A stretch of DNA of 64,000 nt from Chelonoidis abingdonii (taxonomy: Eukaryota > Chordata > Testudines > Testudinidae), in the NCBI RefSeq assembly GCF_003597395.2, contig NC_133778.1:24799946-24863945 (forward strand), in the 5' to 3' direction. The translations under genes and the position numbers were made by a program. Below, piece by piece: positions 23,619-36,893 of this stretch; position 1 is the stretch's first letter, and every line of letters begins with the position of its first letter. The notes under the pieces are model-generated. The model was not told the origin of the DNA and did no database searches. It saw nothing but the letters and a program-made list of their open reading frames with translations.

Positions 23619-24178
23619 CAGTGTTCCCTCTAATTTTTCCCACCCATGTGTGGAATGCATTTTGTTATATGCATCAATATGGAGGTGATGCATGACACAT
23701 CACCTTCATATTGGTGCACATAACAAAATTCATGTGGTGGGGTTGGGGAAGGGGGGTTTGGAGTGTGGGAGGGGGCTCAGGGCTGAGGCAGAAGGTTGGG
23801 GAGCAGGGGTGTGAGGGTTCCAGCTGGGGTGCAGACTTTAGGTTGGGGTCAGGGATGAGGGCTCAGGGTTGGAGCAGAGGGTTGGGTGCAGAAGGTGAGG
23901 GCTCTGGCTGGAGGTATGGGCTCTGGGGTGGGGCCGGGGATGAGTGGTTTGAGGTAAAGGATGGTGCTCTGGGGCCACGGTGGGGAGAGAGGACTCCCAC
24001 CCCCAGCTCTCTTTCCCTCAGCAGCACCTGGGCTTGTGGGGAGAGGCGCCTCCCCCTGCTGAGGCAGCTCCAGGGCTGGGGCTGCAGGATAGGCACCCCT
24101 CCCCCGGCCCCAGCAGGTCCAGACTGGGGCTGGGTCCGGGCCCGGGGATGGCTGCTGGGGCTGAGTCTGAAACGGACC
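23619..24178 (+). mobile_element. Foldback hAT element, right end missing
   Basis: It starts cagtgttccctctaattttt, a hAT-type terminus. Arms 23655-23690 and 23698-23733 are inverted repeats matching at 32 of 36 positions around a 7-base loop. A G-rich degenerate tandem array follows (about 23735-23960; 'gggctcaggg...ggttgggg' units), then a GC-rich part to about 24178. No reversed 'agagggaacactg' end was found, so the copy is truncated where the Penelope fragment begins. Confidence 0.75.
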
Positions 24179-24182
24179 ACCC

Positions 24183-24285
24183 TACAACATGCATCCAATG
24201 AAGTAGGTATCACCCATGAAAGCTCATGCTCCAATACGTTTGTTAGTCTATAAGGTGCCACAGGACTCTTTGCTGCTTCTACAAC
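24183..24285 (+). mobile_element. Penelope-like element 3' tail fragment
   Basis: The sequence matches the pattern of the common reptile Penelope-like tail ('cacccatgaaagctcatgctcc', 'tttgttagtctataaggtgccaca'). It contains a decayed hammerhead-like core: 24195-24201 stands where CUGANGA should be but reads ccaatga, followed by a short pairing region, GAAA (24218-24221) and a mini stem III (gctcatgc) with the UC step at 24230-24231. The core lesions make self-cleavage unlikely. Confidence 0.7.
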
Positions 24286-26050
24286 TTGGGGTTCTTCAAA
24301 TCTGAACTGAAATCTTGTTGCCTGATCCCAACTTTAGTCTGAACACACATTTTGTTTATAATTCTCCTGCCAAGAGGCAACTTCAATCAGTCAGTAATGC
24401 ACAAGAAAGAACGACTGGAATTTTCAGAAATGTGCAAAATTCTTGTACTTCATTGTTAAAAGTTACGAAGGTTATTGGGTGTCTGTTCATCATTATCATT
24501 TAGATAAAAAATAAATGGCAGAGGAGGAACGTTGAGTACATACAACTGAGAATCTGAGAGACCGTCCAAAATCATCACCTTTCATATCTTTTCAGGAAGC
24601 CCCAGTGGAAAACTGTGAATAAGAAAACATACAATTTTAGGTCCAAATCCTGCCCTTGGTTACCCTAGTGCAAAGACAATGACTTGAAAGGTCTCATACT
24701 GATTCAACTGAAGGCATAATTTAGACCATAAAGACAGAAAGATAAAATTCAGCAACTAAACAGGACAGAACCTACATAAGTCACTGAAAAACCCCTCATA
24801 TAAAGGAAGAAGAGCAAATGAAGAGAAATGGGTAAAGGCAATTGTTGTCTCCAGTATTTTTGTCACGCAGACAATAGGGTCTTCCAGAGAATTCCTTTCA
24901 TGTTTAACGTGAGTCTTCCACACAGTTCCAAGGGGTTGTAAATGAAGCTCCCGGGTCTGAGAGAGCCAGAGAAAGTAACCTTAGCTCTACTTGGATGAAA
25001 CTAAATGGTTTTGCGGAATGAATTTGAGGAATAATGCTCTTCAGCAGACAGGTGGAAATTGCCTGCAAGATGATTGGCTGCAGTTGATATTGTCAATTTG
25101 TTTATATCATATCTTCCAAGTACAAAACACCTAAAGCTTGCACTCAGCTGACAGAGAGGTATGCTTCACTGAAGTGGCATCAGAATACAAATAAATTGGA
25201 TACCACTTAGAGACCTGAAAAGCCATTGAATAACAGTGAGATGAAAAGCAAGCACCACTGAAAGTGACAGCAATATTTTCTTTCCTGAGCAGAGGAAATG
25301 TAAAGGAAGAAGATGAGAAAACTCTTTAATGGCATAAAGAAAAAAGATGGGGATTTCTATAACCCAAGCACCATATTGCTTCATATAATTCAAGTAAATA
25401 TTTCACAATAAAGGTACATTAAACTGCACTGCAGTTAGAATCCAGCTGTAGTATTGTCACAATACAATATGTAACACGCAAACGTATGAGAAGTACCTAT
25501 GAATTTCAGAGTGTGCAGCCTTTTATTCAGCTCTGCTTGCCATTTTGCCATAAAGCATGATGAAGATGAACATTTGAGTAGAAAGTGCTATAGAAAATAT
25601 TTCATTTTTTATAATTGTACTTTGTCTAATGTTTCCAAATGTCTCTTCTAATGAAACAATATTCCCTGATACATTGCTGTATTAAAACAACCCATGACAT
25701 TAACTTTACATCAAACTTTAGAATGCTGGCATTTCCCACGTAAAGACTCAGCCAGCTGAAAATTTTTACATAAATGCACACTTTTTAACCATTCAGGCAC
25801 GTCTTGTTCATTTCTCAAGATATAGCATATTAATTGTCAAAATAAAGGCGTAGCCACTGGCTTTTCAGGCTGATGAGTTTCCAGTTGCTGGCATACATGA
25901 TACGGCTGCTAAAACAAACTGAAAGAAATTTAGATGATTCTAGGGGAGAATATACAGTTGCTTTTAAAAAAAAACATTATCACTTTATGATAGTTTTTTC
26001 TTCCTTCTAACTTAGGATCTTTTTTTAATTGGTTATTAATAAAAATGAAT
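24286..26050. other. Unique A+T-rich DNA
   Basis: No genes or full elements were identified. Confidence 0.4.
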
Positions 26051-26063
26051 TCATCGTTGCACT

Positions 26064-26240
26064 CTGAGCTTGGATCCAATTCCCATCAAAGCCAATAAAA
26101 ATACCCCCATTGATTTCAGTGGGAGTTGGACCACACAGTTAGGTGGCATCCTGTCTTCAGCCAAATCTCTGAATCTGTGTCATATGATGGAATCCTGGCA
26201 AAACTCCCATTGACTTCAGTGGGGCTAGTGTTTCCCCCCA
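26064..26240. repeat. Two short palindromic MITE relics
   Basis: 'gatttcagtgggagttgg' near 26112 and 'actcccattgacttcagtggggc' near 26205 carry the same palindromic centre as the other small MITEs in the window. Outer ends are diverged. Confidence 0.5.
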
Positions 26241-28287
26241 ATGTATGTGGTAGGGAGAAGATTGTTCCACATGACTTCTAAAAATAATTTTCAAATAATG
26301 TTTCCTAACTCTCTCTCACGTGTTTTTTTTTGTGTTCCAACCAGACTGTTGATAGGAGGTTGGCTTTTCTCGTTATAATGAAATGCTATGGGCATGAAGA
26401 CATTCTGAGAAACATATAAACCCCTCAGAAAACAGTGTGTGGGAGCAGAGGGGAAAGGAAAGCAAGTATGCCAGAAAAACAGCATTTGTTTATCAAAGAT
26501 TGATTTTAATGTGCCCCACTGGTTGCTCTCTATCCACATGTCTGTACTGGTAGAAAGGGTTTGAGATAGTGGGCATATGATAGGAGTCTGGATGCAGGGA
26601 AAATATGGTTTTAGAATGAGGACTATAACTCGCTCCCAGACGCCTACTGGACTTAGCATAAAATTTAAAAAAGTATCAATTTATTATTTTTTTTAATATT
26701 TGGTTTTAGTGCTATAGTTATGCCTATGGCTTTAAAGAGAAAATGAAGAAATTCTCCCTGCTTAGATTAGAATGCTACAAAGTGATACCAATGACTTCAT
26801 TATTTCCCCCATGGCCCTTAAAATCATGCCAAATACAGAGTGATTTTCTTTAAAATGTGTAATTTTCATAAATCCCTAACTGTCCTTGCATTTGCTAAGA
26901 GGTGCCCAGAATGCTGAAATCTGGCCTCTAGATAATTATGGTTGGGGATATTTGACATGTGGAGCAAATTCTGTAAGTACCTCCCCTTAAACTACAAAAT
27001 TTATGAAGGTCTTTAAAATAAAATAAAAAATCTATGGAATTTCTGTGGGGGCTCAAGATGTATGTTTTATTTTCCGTTCTGTTCTATTTGGCCCACCTGT
27101 TATATTGTAACAGCAGATGTACACATAGGAAGAGTTATTTAAAAATATTTATTAGGTTAGTAAAGTGGACGGCTGCCTGTGGATCGAGTTTTATAGCCCT
27201 ACAAAGCCCCACAAGCTGGATAATGGGAGGCTCAAGTCTTTGTAGCTGATGGCAATGGGAACAGTAGGGCTGTGCAGAATGTCCAAACTGATCCCCAAAA
27301 GCACTTGAAACCTGCCTTGGGTTGGCTCTGCATCATACATCAGCGCTTCTTTCTTAGAACACATTTGGCAGCTGAAAACTGTAGATGAAGCTGGGTTTTT
27401 GTGTTTTAAACTCCACCTGGAGCTCCATGAACATTCTGAGGTTGAGATGTTTCAAGCAGAATTGGGTGAATAGTGAAGTATATTTCCCTCTAATATTTGT
27501 TTGAACTTTTAGATGAATTTACTCCTTGCCTCTTTTGCATTCACTTTCTGCGCACATTTATGCAATCAGATTTTGCTGGTGTGAATTTCAGTCATAGGCA
27601 TGAATATTCATGGAAACCACTCCTGCTGGACCAGGGACTATAATGGGGATGCAAAAGAGACACAGCGACAACCACTGCCCCCACATCTTTCTACACATCA
27701 ATTTTTGCTCTGTTATATTGTTAGGAATAATAGGGGCATCTGAAATAACAGTCTTGTATTTCTAGTTGGGCATGCACCACTGCAGCTTCTGTCTCTTCCT
27801 ATGTCTTTGGCTTTGCCTTCTGTACAGTGGCAAAGCTAAGACTTCATGACATGCTCCTGTTTGCACATTGCCCAAAACTCCATTGAAATGAGGGAAATAC
27901 ATTTACACTTCTCTTAGCTCCACTTCTTCAAGACCCAATCCTGCAAATGTGTACTCAAGGGAGTAGTCCCATAGACATCGGTGTGCTTAATCACTTCAGT
28001 GAGGACCAGCTGTGTGTTAGGCAGGACCCTCAGACTGTATGGCTGAGGACTCAAAAATACAACAGTGAAGTGGTTTTTGAAGGGTTTCTTCACAAACAGA
28101 AGCACTAGAGACATCATTAATTTGAAAATAAAAGCTCTTGAGCCTAAAAATCTATGCTCCATAAAATCTGCACCTACATTTGTATTATCTCTGGTTATTC
28201 TATATAACATGAAAATATCAGATGTGCATAAATGTAGTTCCAGAGAAAACCATGTATCTCCATAGAAAAATAAAGACACTGTTGGTT

Positions 28288-28314
28288 TGTGTGTGTGTGT
28301 GTGTATGTGCGCGC
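28288..28314. repeat. (TG)n microsatellite
   Basis: An almost pure tg dinucleotide run ending in gcgcgc. Confidence 0.95.
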
Positions 28315-29261
28315 ATTCTTAACTATCTTTATTATTGCTAGGAAATGATCAATTTCTTCTGCCCCTAAACTAGAACAAATGCAGATAATTCAAATTCTGA
28401 CTTCCTGGAGGATCTAGGAAAGTTCAATTAGGCCTAGGTGTCATTTCGGGTTTGATGAATAACCACACTGAAACATAATGCAAAAGAAAACATTAATAAA
28501 CATATTCTTGTCCTAACGCTCTGGTAGAACATGGGGGAAATGGCTCAATTAAGTACCTATGCCACAGAATACATATTAACTACTTCTAAAATTATACTCA
28601 GTGCCTCTCTGTGAAATTAATCTCTCTTGCTCGAAAGTGAGACCTTTACTTCTTTCCACACTCTTATTAATTGCATGGCACTTCACAAGCTCTTATTGAA
28701 CTGAAGCTGGTGAATTAGGCCACAGAAAGGTCAGTTTTTTCCTTACTACTTGCATGCTAATTAACTAGAAACCCAAACAGCTGCTTGATCTGGAGACACA
28801 GTATCAGAAGTGGAAATAACGCAAGACTAGGTGGTCTAGGTCACAACTGAGGCACATTAGGTATCATGTCCTACTTTGTGAGCCCCCTCAGCAAGTGACA
28901 TTCTGGCTTCCCTTTCAAGAGCGTTCAAACATTCCAGAGAGATGTTACCATGTGGGGGAGAACAAAAATGGTGCCAATGGTGATGCCATGCAGAAATCTT
29001 TCCATAGCATGGAACAACAGTCATATCATAGGAAAGTGGGAGATGATGTATAGGGTACTTCCGCATGCAGTGTCTACACCCAATAATCTGAAGAAAAAAA
29101 CCATATTCTGCTGCACCATTGAAAGATCCTTGCCACTGCTTCTGGAATTTAAACATTGAGGGCTTAGCCTCAGGTCTTTCCATAGGAGCTGCAGAGCATG
29201 TGAATCTGGGCTAGAGTGTTTTGTGTTCTAGCTTTGTCTAGGACTTCACTGGGAGTTTTGT

Positions 29262-29290
29262 CTGTGTGTGTGTGTGTGTGCGCGCATGTG
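29262..29290. repeat. (TG)n microsatellite
   Basis: A tg run ending in cgcgcatg, very like the tract at 28288-28314. Confidence 0.95.
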
Positions 29291-30069
29291 AGAGCTGCAG
29301 CATTGGGGTCTCTTCTTTCCCCAGTTAACGCTGTGGGTATCATCACAGGATTCAGATTTTCCTGTAAAATTCACCACATTTTGGGGGATAATTTAGCTCC
29401 TGGATTCAACAACACTGCATGGAACTGACTAATGGAGACTAGGGGCCAGATCTATCCCTTGCTCAAGAAGGAACAATTCCAGTAAAGCCAGTTGAATTTG
29501 GCTCTGAGGCAGGCCAGTCTGGGAAGGAACAGTCTCTGCACATGTAGGTGGAATTTAAACATCTTGACGGTGGATTTTATTGTAAAAAAAAGAAGAGTAA
29601 ATTTAAACAACCTCCTTCCCCATTAAGGGCACAGCAAATACAACAGGGCTTCCCTCAGCCAAAGAAAAGGCATATGGCCATGACTTGTTCCAGCTAAGCC
29701 CAAAGCAATAACGTAAAGTGTTGCCTATTTGGGCCATGCCCCAGCCAGGGAGAAGAAAATTCCTCTGATTCTCTTCTAAACTCCCTGAAAAGCCTGCCAA
29801 ACCCCCTGCATCTGAAAACACATCTCTCTTATAGAGCTGGGGATGGGAAAATGAATGAATGGCCTACAGCTGGCCCAGTCATGCCCCTCTCAAACTCCTG
29901 GACCTGTGCTCCTTTCTGTAGCCAGAGGGAGAGAGGTAAGCCCTTTCCTGGATAGAGTCTTTACACCATGTCACAAGACCGATTGGTGGAAGGCAAAATG
30001 ACATAAGTTCAAAACATATGGTTCAGACACAAGACTTATCTGGGTAGTAAATGTGGAATGGAAATAATT

Positions 30070-30142
30070 GCTTATTTAATTAAAGTTATAAAGTGGTTTG
30101 AAATCCTTGCAGAAAGGATGCTATACAAGTGTAACATGGATT
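30070..30142 (+). repeat. MIR-type SINE 3' fragment
   Basis: 'ataaagtggtttgaaatccttgcagaaaggatgctatacaagtg' matches the MIR/L2-type tail order. The 5' part is not traceable. Confidence 0.6.
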
Positions 30143-30876
30143 TATGAATCCCTTCATATCACTAGTGGTGTTTCCCCCTGACACGTCTCAGGATTAAAGA
30201 TGAAGATGGTAACTGTACTCCTAGCACTATCAGATTTTCCTAACACCAGGTGTCCTGCTTGCTGTAGGTATTGCAGTAGGGACTTTCAGTACACTCTCAG
30301 GTATTATGCCTGAGCCAGCCACTTTGTGGACATTTTTGTGCATGCATTTATGATACAGGGGACTAGAGTCATAATCCTGGATCCAAACACCGAAACTTTG
30401 GAAATGGGCTGGTTTATGCAGTTTGTAGCTAGCCCCTATTTGTAGAGTGGACTAAACCAAAACTTGGATCTGAATCCTTTATGGAAGTGATTAAAAATCC
30501 AGAGCCAGAAGCAAATTCTGTGGCTCAGGTCCATCTCTATTTAGTAGGTACTGTATACAAGCAGTGAAGTGTTTATACAGGCATTAAAGACATTGAAAGA
30601 ATATATTTTGCATATACTAAATCACAAAAGACCAAACCACAAAAAGCCCTTTCAAATGAAGAACTGTTAAAGGAATAATCTTGGTAACATAATGAAATCA
30701 CAGTGCACTGACTGGAATTAAGCCCAAGGTGTTTGCATTTCTGCCGCAATTGTTTATGGGAGCAGGAACATGGGAACTGCCATCCTGGAGTTTACCAACA
30801 GTCCATTTATTCTGGTAACTTGACTCTGACAGTGGCCAATAATGAAGGCCTCAAGGAAACTATAATGCTTCAGTGG

Positions 30877-31035
30877 CTGATTCACCACAGTCTTGCACCT
30901 TGTACAGTGGTTTACCCTGAGCAAAGGGAGTGTAAAAAGCTACCAAATCAGAATGGTGCATTTTACAATCACTTTACACTTTCTGTGCATTGGTGTAGAT
31001 AACTACACAAGGTGCAAGAGAGAGGAGAATTAGTC
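30877..31035. repeat. Palindromic MITE
   Basis: The perfect 13-bp inverted pair tcttgcaccttgt (30891-30903) and acaaggtgcaaga (31007-31019) lies inside weaker outer ends (ctgattcacc / gagaattagtc). It shares the 'gcaccttgt' interior with the MITE at 43326-43471. Confidence 0.75.
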
Positions 31036-32262
31036 CCTTATAGCGCACCATACTGTATATTGCTTCACCATGGAAGGCAATCTTTTCCTCATCCCAAAAG
31101 GTGATCAGCTTATGACCTGAAGCCCAAGGATTGATAGGCCTTGTAACTAGATCCAAGACAAGGCAGAAGAATATCTCTCTTCAGCTAATACATTTTCTGT
31201 GTAGTAAACCAAATTAGATTTCACAAAATAATGGCCTCTTTTAAACCACAACCTGCTAGTAGAAGAGACAAGTAGTAAGAAATATTTTTTGTGTAACTAG
31301 GTTATGCATTTAATAGATTGCAAGTTTCCTGACATTCACCCCTTAGGCTTATATGCCTGTGAATGAGATTGCTGCTGCTGCTGTCAGTGGATTCTCTATA
31401 CCTGTTTCTTCTGTACTGCAGTCAGTTTTAATTGGTGAATCAGAATGACAGTCAGCTCAGAAGCCCGGGAAGAGTTTGACTTTAATGTTATATTAAAACA
31501 AACAAAACAAAAACACCTTCCCTCACCCCCAAACATCAAGCATTTTTGGGAATTGGGGCATAAATGAAATTAGAGTGAAATCCTGCTGCTAGGGCCAGTG
31601 CAGAAAATCAGAACAATATTCGTATTTTTAATAAATGTATGATGTATATCTGAAATTGTATCTTGAAATGGGGATCATGATGGGATGACAAAGAGAATTT
31701 TTTCCCCTTGGAGGCAAATCATTTTGAAATGCATCAGGTATAAAGTTAAAGTGTTAAATACTTTATAAGCATATGAACTGGAACAAACATGGTAACCATT
31801 TTCCCAGTGTATTTTCCTGCTAAGAAACCTGCCTTGTTTTTCTTCATTGCAAAGGTTTTGGCTCACCTGATAATACAGGTTTAGTGACTCTTCATGCGTA
31901 AATTTATTTAACCTTAGAAGGGTTCAGGAATTCATTGGTGTCTGTCCTTTCAACCAAAGGTACTCCCCATCCCAAGACGGGGTTGTTCCACATACACAAC
32001 ACCAGGAATATTCACTAAACTATTTGGGTGTATATTGTACTAAGACTTCAGTTTGTAATATTACAACTCAAGATGTAATCTGACATCTGAATCTCATTGG
32101 AGAAGGCCAACTGCCACTGTAAGACTACCTGGTCGATGTGAGGTCACTGATGCACTTATACTATGCCCTGGTTTGAGGATTCACAATGGAGATCTGGAGC
32201 CAGGTTCTCAATGAGATGCCCTTTATCACCTGAAAAAGGCAAGGAGGTAAATTATTAGTATT
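31036..32262. other. Unique DNA
   Basis: No gene or clear repeat. Short CTG-rich run near 31370-31385. Confidence 0.4.
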
Positions 32263-32366
32263 GGCCTTATTCTGACTCTACTTATTCCAGTGCAAATCAG
32301 GAGTAACTCCACTGCAGTCAATGGAGTTAAACTGGTGTAAGACTGGTGTGTGATGAGAATCAGGCC
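32263..32366. repeat. Palindromic MITE (104 bp)
   Basis: The ends ggccttattctga and tgagaatcaggcc are inverted repeats. The centre taactcca...tggagtta is a palindrome, and 'ttattccagtg' pairs with 'actggtgtaa'. It is a typical foldback in this window's small-MITE group. Confidence 0.82.
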
Positions 32367-33608
32367 CTATGATTTTTTACAACTATCAGGTCTGTAATTG
32401 TTCTTGAATGAGTCTGAATAGTGTGCATAATATTACAGAGCCCTTCCTATTCACCCAGGATGAATCTGGATTCAGTGGCTCTGCTTTCAAAAAATGCAGG
32501 GTGGAATGACTTGCTTAGCACACAGAAGTCAAGGCAGGATCCAGAAAATCTGGTCCCAAGGAACATAAAATGCAAATGAGTCTCTCTCTCTCTCACTCAC
32601 ACACATACACAATTCATTGAGTAATTCAAGCCATGAAAGGTATATGTGTTCGCTATAACTATCACTGAAAGGAAATGTGCTGCCTCATAGACTCCCCGCT
32701 GTCTCTTTCTGGGGAAAGTTGTATACTGGTAGCCCTCCTCCTCACGGTATTGAGTAAATCTTTCAGGCAACGTGAGGCAGCAGATTAACCATGGTGTCCC
32801 CCATGGTTCTAGGGAAGGACCTGGTTGCACATATGCCCAGGGTAGTGGTGGTCCTAAAAGAGACTGGCAGCGCATAGCTCCAAGCCCTCTCAAGGTCACC
32901 AATCAACTCACTGCACAGGGACATGACGACTTCTGATTAAACCTATGTTGCTGAACCGCCTCCATCTCTCTGAGGTTGAGGAAGGTTCTTCTTAGCTCAG
33001 AGACCCTGTGTAGACAGGATGGATCACGCTCTCTTAGCCAGACCAAACTATAAACATGTAGCTTATGTTCACTGCCCATGCTGTGTGCTCAATTTTGCAT
33101 TTCACTCATTCTGGATACTGAAAACAGGCTAATACATTTTTCTTTAGTTTTTAGTCAGTTTTACTTGCAGCAAAAAGCTATTATGTTTGGCCTGAAAATT
33201 CTTTAGGGGAAGGTTTAAATCCTAAAAGATCTATACTCATTTAAATAACATAATCATTAAAACATTTCTAAAAACACTTGACTTTATTTATTAACAAACC
33301 TTAAATTTTGGGGCATGAACTATCTCCATATGGTCCATTTACATTTTCTTAATGGTTTTATTTTTCCTTATTTCCTGTCCTAAATCCCACTTTATTTTTC
33401 TGATTGAAAAGCTGTTTGCAGAAAACTGCAACCAGATTGTCATTGATGTTTTACCTTGCAGTACCTTAACAATCACATTCACTTCTCACACTAAACCTGA
33501 AATAAAAACTCTACATTTTTATTTAAAAGATTTTTTTATGATAATGTGTCCCAAGGCATATGTGAGACAGACGAGTCTAGGAGAATTTTAATTTGCTAAA
33601 AGTAGATT
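32367..33608. other. Unique DNA with (CT)n/(CA)n tract
   Basis: A simple-sequence run tctctctc...cacacaca lies at 32581-32611. Nothing else recognised. Confidence 0.4.
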
Positions 33609-34080
33609 AAGGGTTTGATCCTCAGAGGTGCTGAGCACTTGCAATTGCAACTGAACTCCACTGACTTCAGTGGGAGTTTTGCCTCAGTAAAGATGGCAGG
33701 AATTGACACCTGATTTATAATTGGAATAAAAGTATTTTAAGGCCTTTAATTCTGCAAGATGCTGAATATTCTGACCCCGATCCAAAAAAATGCTTAACCA
33801 CTTGGGCCCTGATTCAGGAAAGCAACCCTCCCCAGGAAGGGTGCTTAAATACCTGCTTAACTCTAAGCAGGTGTTTAAGTCCCATTGAAGTTGAAGTTAA
33901 GCATGTGCATGTACATTCTTCCCATAGGGATGGGTTTAAGCACATCTAAATGCTTCCCTGGATTGGAACTTTGAATCCAATGTGACTATTCACACACTTT
34001 AAGATAAACACTTAAGTGCTTTGCTAAACTGGGGTCAAATTTGCTCAGTATCTTGCAGGACTGAGCCCTGAATGCTGACT
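33609..34080. repeat. Cluster of palindromic MITE relics
   Basis: Three overlapping or nested relics: 'tttgatcctcagaggtgctgagcac...cactgacttcagtggga' (33613-33680), 'ccctgattcaggaaagc...cttaaatacctgcttaac...gtttaagtcccattgaag' (33808-33900), and 'acacttaagtgctttgctaaactgggg' (34006-34035). Boundaries are blurred by divergence. Confidence 0.6.
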
Positions 34081-34890
34081 GAGGTAAGAAAGTGTTATCT
34101 ATATTAAAAGAATTGAACCTCACATTAGATCAGACTCGCCATCCTTTGTTACTTTTTATTTTGTCCATCACTGTGTCACATTTTAAAGGGCAAGTAATAT
34201 AGCACATTGGGCTTGGCAAGTTGAGAGCTCATGGAGTAAAAAATAGTCAAAATCTAAAAAGGTCTGAGGAGTTGTAATTTCCACTGACATTCGTTATGAC
34301 TTGTCTTGAATAAGGGCAAAGTTCTCAGATGCTACTCTTCATGCCTTTCAAGGAGCAGAAGGGAAGGGCAGATCTGTGGGCAGATCAGCAGCCTCTTTAT
34401 GGGGGTGGGCCTGAGGCAAAGCAGATTTGAGGTACAGAATGGTCAGGCAAAAGTTACGTTGGCTAGAAGTCACAAGGGACAAAGCTTCATAGCTGAGTCC
34501 TTCCAGGCTCTGGACCCAGCTTCTGTGCCTCTTGTTGGCCCACATCCGTGCCATAGAATGTGGGCTTCTATTGTGTAGGCTCCTTTGGGTACAAAAGAAA
34601 CAAAATGCCTAAGAGACTTGAAACACCATGATTAGGATGAAGTGGGCAGTTTAACTCCTAAGACCCATGCATCTCAAGGGATGTACTAGAGGTCGGGGCT
34701 GTCTGAATGGGGGTTGGCGGGAGAGGAGGGAAAGAGCTGCTCCAGGCTCCCTGGCCCACTTTTCTTCCCTGGCAGAACAACTCTTATGGGACCGCACTGA
34801 GGACAATCCTGCTCGCCACAGCCCCTGGACGTCCACCCAGCTGGAGGGGGGGTAGGGAGAGGTGGGTATGTGTTTGTTCCAGAGCATGCA
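34081..34890. other. Unique DNA, locally G-rich
   Basis: G-rich from about 34690 to 34860 (ggcgggagaggaggg; ctggagggggggtag), with no repeat family recognised. Reading frames here lack any known motif. Confidence 0.35.
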
Positions 34891-34898
34891 TGGGGCAT

Positions 34899-35029
34899 CA
34901 GAGGTGCTGGAACAATTTTTATAGTGCGGATGCTGAGAACCATTGAACCAAACCCTAAATACTGTATATAATGGAAACCACTTCAAGTCGGGGTGCAGCA
35001 GCACCCCCAGCACCTCTAATTCCAGCACC
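34899..35029. mobile_element. Non-autonomous hAT MITE (about 131 bp)
   Basis: The left end cagaggtgctggaacaa and the right end 'tctaattccagcaccc' are inverted repeats, and 'ggaaaccacttcaag' is part of a familiar turtle hAT interior. The flanks atggggcat and atggggggcat look like a target duplication with a two-G slippage, so its exact size is uncertain. Confidence 0.75.
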
Positions 35030-35040
35030 CATGGGGGGCA

Positions 35041-36762
35041 TACAGAAAAATTAATGACTTAATAGTAAGCTGTATATGGAAACCCTATGAGGTAATGCAT
35101 ATACCTTCCCTGGCCTGTCCCCTGCGCCAATACCAACCCCTGAGAGTCTGAGGGAGAGAAGGCATGATACCACAAAGGGGACACCTTTCCCTTCTGGAAC
35201 TCTTTTGCAGGGTTTCACAGTCCCTCTCTTATGGGTCTTAAAAGCACTTATATCCATTCCAACGAGGCATAGCTGAAAAAATATGCTTGAATTAGAAATC
35301 AAACATATGAGATGGTTTTGATTCAGTTAGTGAGAACCATCGGGCATTCAACAGCACTGTAAGCTTAGAAGGAATAAATAAGGATTCTTCAAAAATGATC
35401 AGTGTTGTCTTAATTGCACATATACCATATAGTGACATCTTAATTAAAAATAACCCCTTTTACATGAGTTGATTTGTGTAGCTCTCTGATCCAGATATTG
35501 TATAGCATTGAAGTTCTACTTAGCTGTACATAGCTGAAGCTTAATTTTGTGGGTTTTTCTGATTTTCTTGCTTTTCCTTTACTATCCTTTTGAACCTATT
35601 TTTTGCTTTCAGCTGGTTTTCCTCTTCCTGCTCTTATGTACTGATTCTAAACTACAAGGTATTAAAATAGGAGGATGTGAAAGGACAAATATAACAGTCC
35701 TTCTTATAAAAAGGTGACTTTCCCCTTTAGATAAAAAAATAATCTATAGTTCCTTGGATTTAGGGGGAATGCTATGGACACAGAGGTAATATCATGTAGT
35801 GAGCTAAGAATAATGGCAAGTGGCTATGGGTGACCGTTTTATGACCCTTACCCAGGATTGCATGTGCTTCATGTAAGATTTTGATTAATAAAAAATTAAA
35901 TCAGAACCTTCTTCTAAGAGTTCACATCAGAACTTTCAGAAATGCCTTCCTCAGGAGGGCACAGGAAGGAAACTCCTTTGCCCTGGAGGAATTATTTATC
36001 GTTTAGTTTTTGTGTTTCATCCTGCTGATCACATTTAAAAGCCAGCTTTCCACCACCTACATCTGAAGTAATTCTTTCCTCTTTGAAGAATCCACCTCTC
36101 TGTTCTGATCCAGGGGAGATTTTTAAAAATCCTGACTTCCTCCATTCTTAGAAGAATCTGTGTCAGATGCAGGCAGGAGGCAGCCTTTCACATTTGCTCA
36201 GTAGAAAAGTAAGATGGGAGCAATGCAGAAAAGCAATAAATAAACATGCTAAAAGTACAAAACCCAAAGCAGGGAATGCATTTTAAATGATCCCCTAGTG
36301 TTGAGCAAGGAACAAGAGCAGTATGGATGGCACTGTGTTAATGCTGAGCTAATGAAAATCCCACTGCTGTCCTTCGAGTTCCAACGCTTGTTTAAAGCAA
36401 AAAATAAAGGCAACAACAATTCTGGATCTGGTGTACGGTGACCACCTGTTCCTTATTTAAAGGGATGTTCATTATCTAGTGCCCTGACACCCATATTAAG
36501 TTAAAAAGGGTCATATTATGTTCCATGTTTCAGCAGTAACCATGCAGAGGCTCATTCGACGCGATACAAATGCTGCGTGTGATTTTGCATTGAGGATGAG
36601 CTGTACTGTTAATATAACATTGTAGTGGATATCCCTGAAAGATAAGTGTTGTCCTGTATTTTTCATACTTTTCCCCCTGGAAATGTAAGGATTTACCCCA
36701 CAGCTACCTGGTTGGTTGGAATTTACAAAAATACCACAGTGAAACTATTTATTTAAAATATA
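35041..36762. other. Unique DNA
   Basis: No feature recognised. Confidence 0.4.
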
Positions 36763-36893
36763 AAGGACCACATCCTCGGCAGACATAAATCCATATAGCT
36801 TAACTGAAATCAGCTAGTATAGATCAATATAGCTTCCTTGACTTCAACGGAGCTGTGCTAATTTACATTTCCTGATGATCTGATCTGAAATTT
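36763..36893. repeat. Palindromic MITE relic
   Basis: 'ggaccacatcctcggcagacataaatccatatagct' at the left is mirrored by 'agctgtgctaatttacatttcctgatgatctg' at the right, around 'ccttgacttcaacgg'. Confidence 0.7.

Larger units (their letters stand above)
26250..30069. other. Mostly unique DNA
   Basis: Contains two (TG)n tracts, a palindromic relic at about 27931-28035 ('caatcctgcaaatgtgtactc...gtgtgttaggcagga'), and a 108-codon minus-strand frame at 28857-29183 with no recognised domain. No exon was identified. Confidence 0.4.

Noticed and set aside
28857..29183. 108-codon minus-strand frame rich in His, Cys and Trp
   Set aside because: Looked at as a possible exon or domesticated transposon piece, but no family is recognised, no splice context is convincing, and the length is possible by chance.
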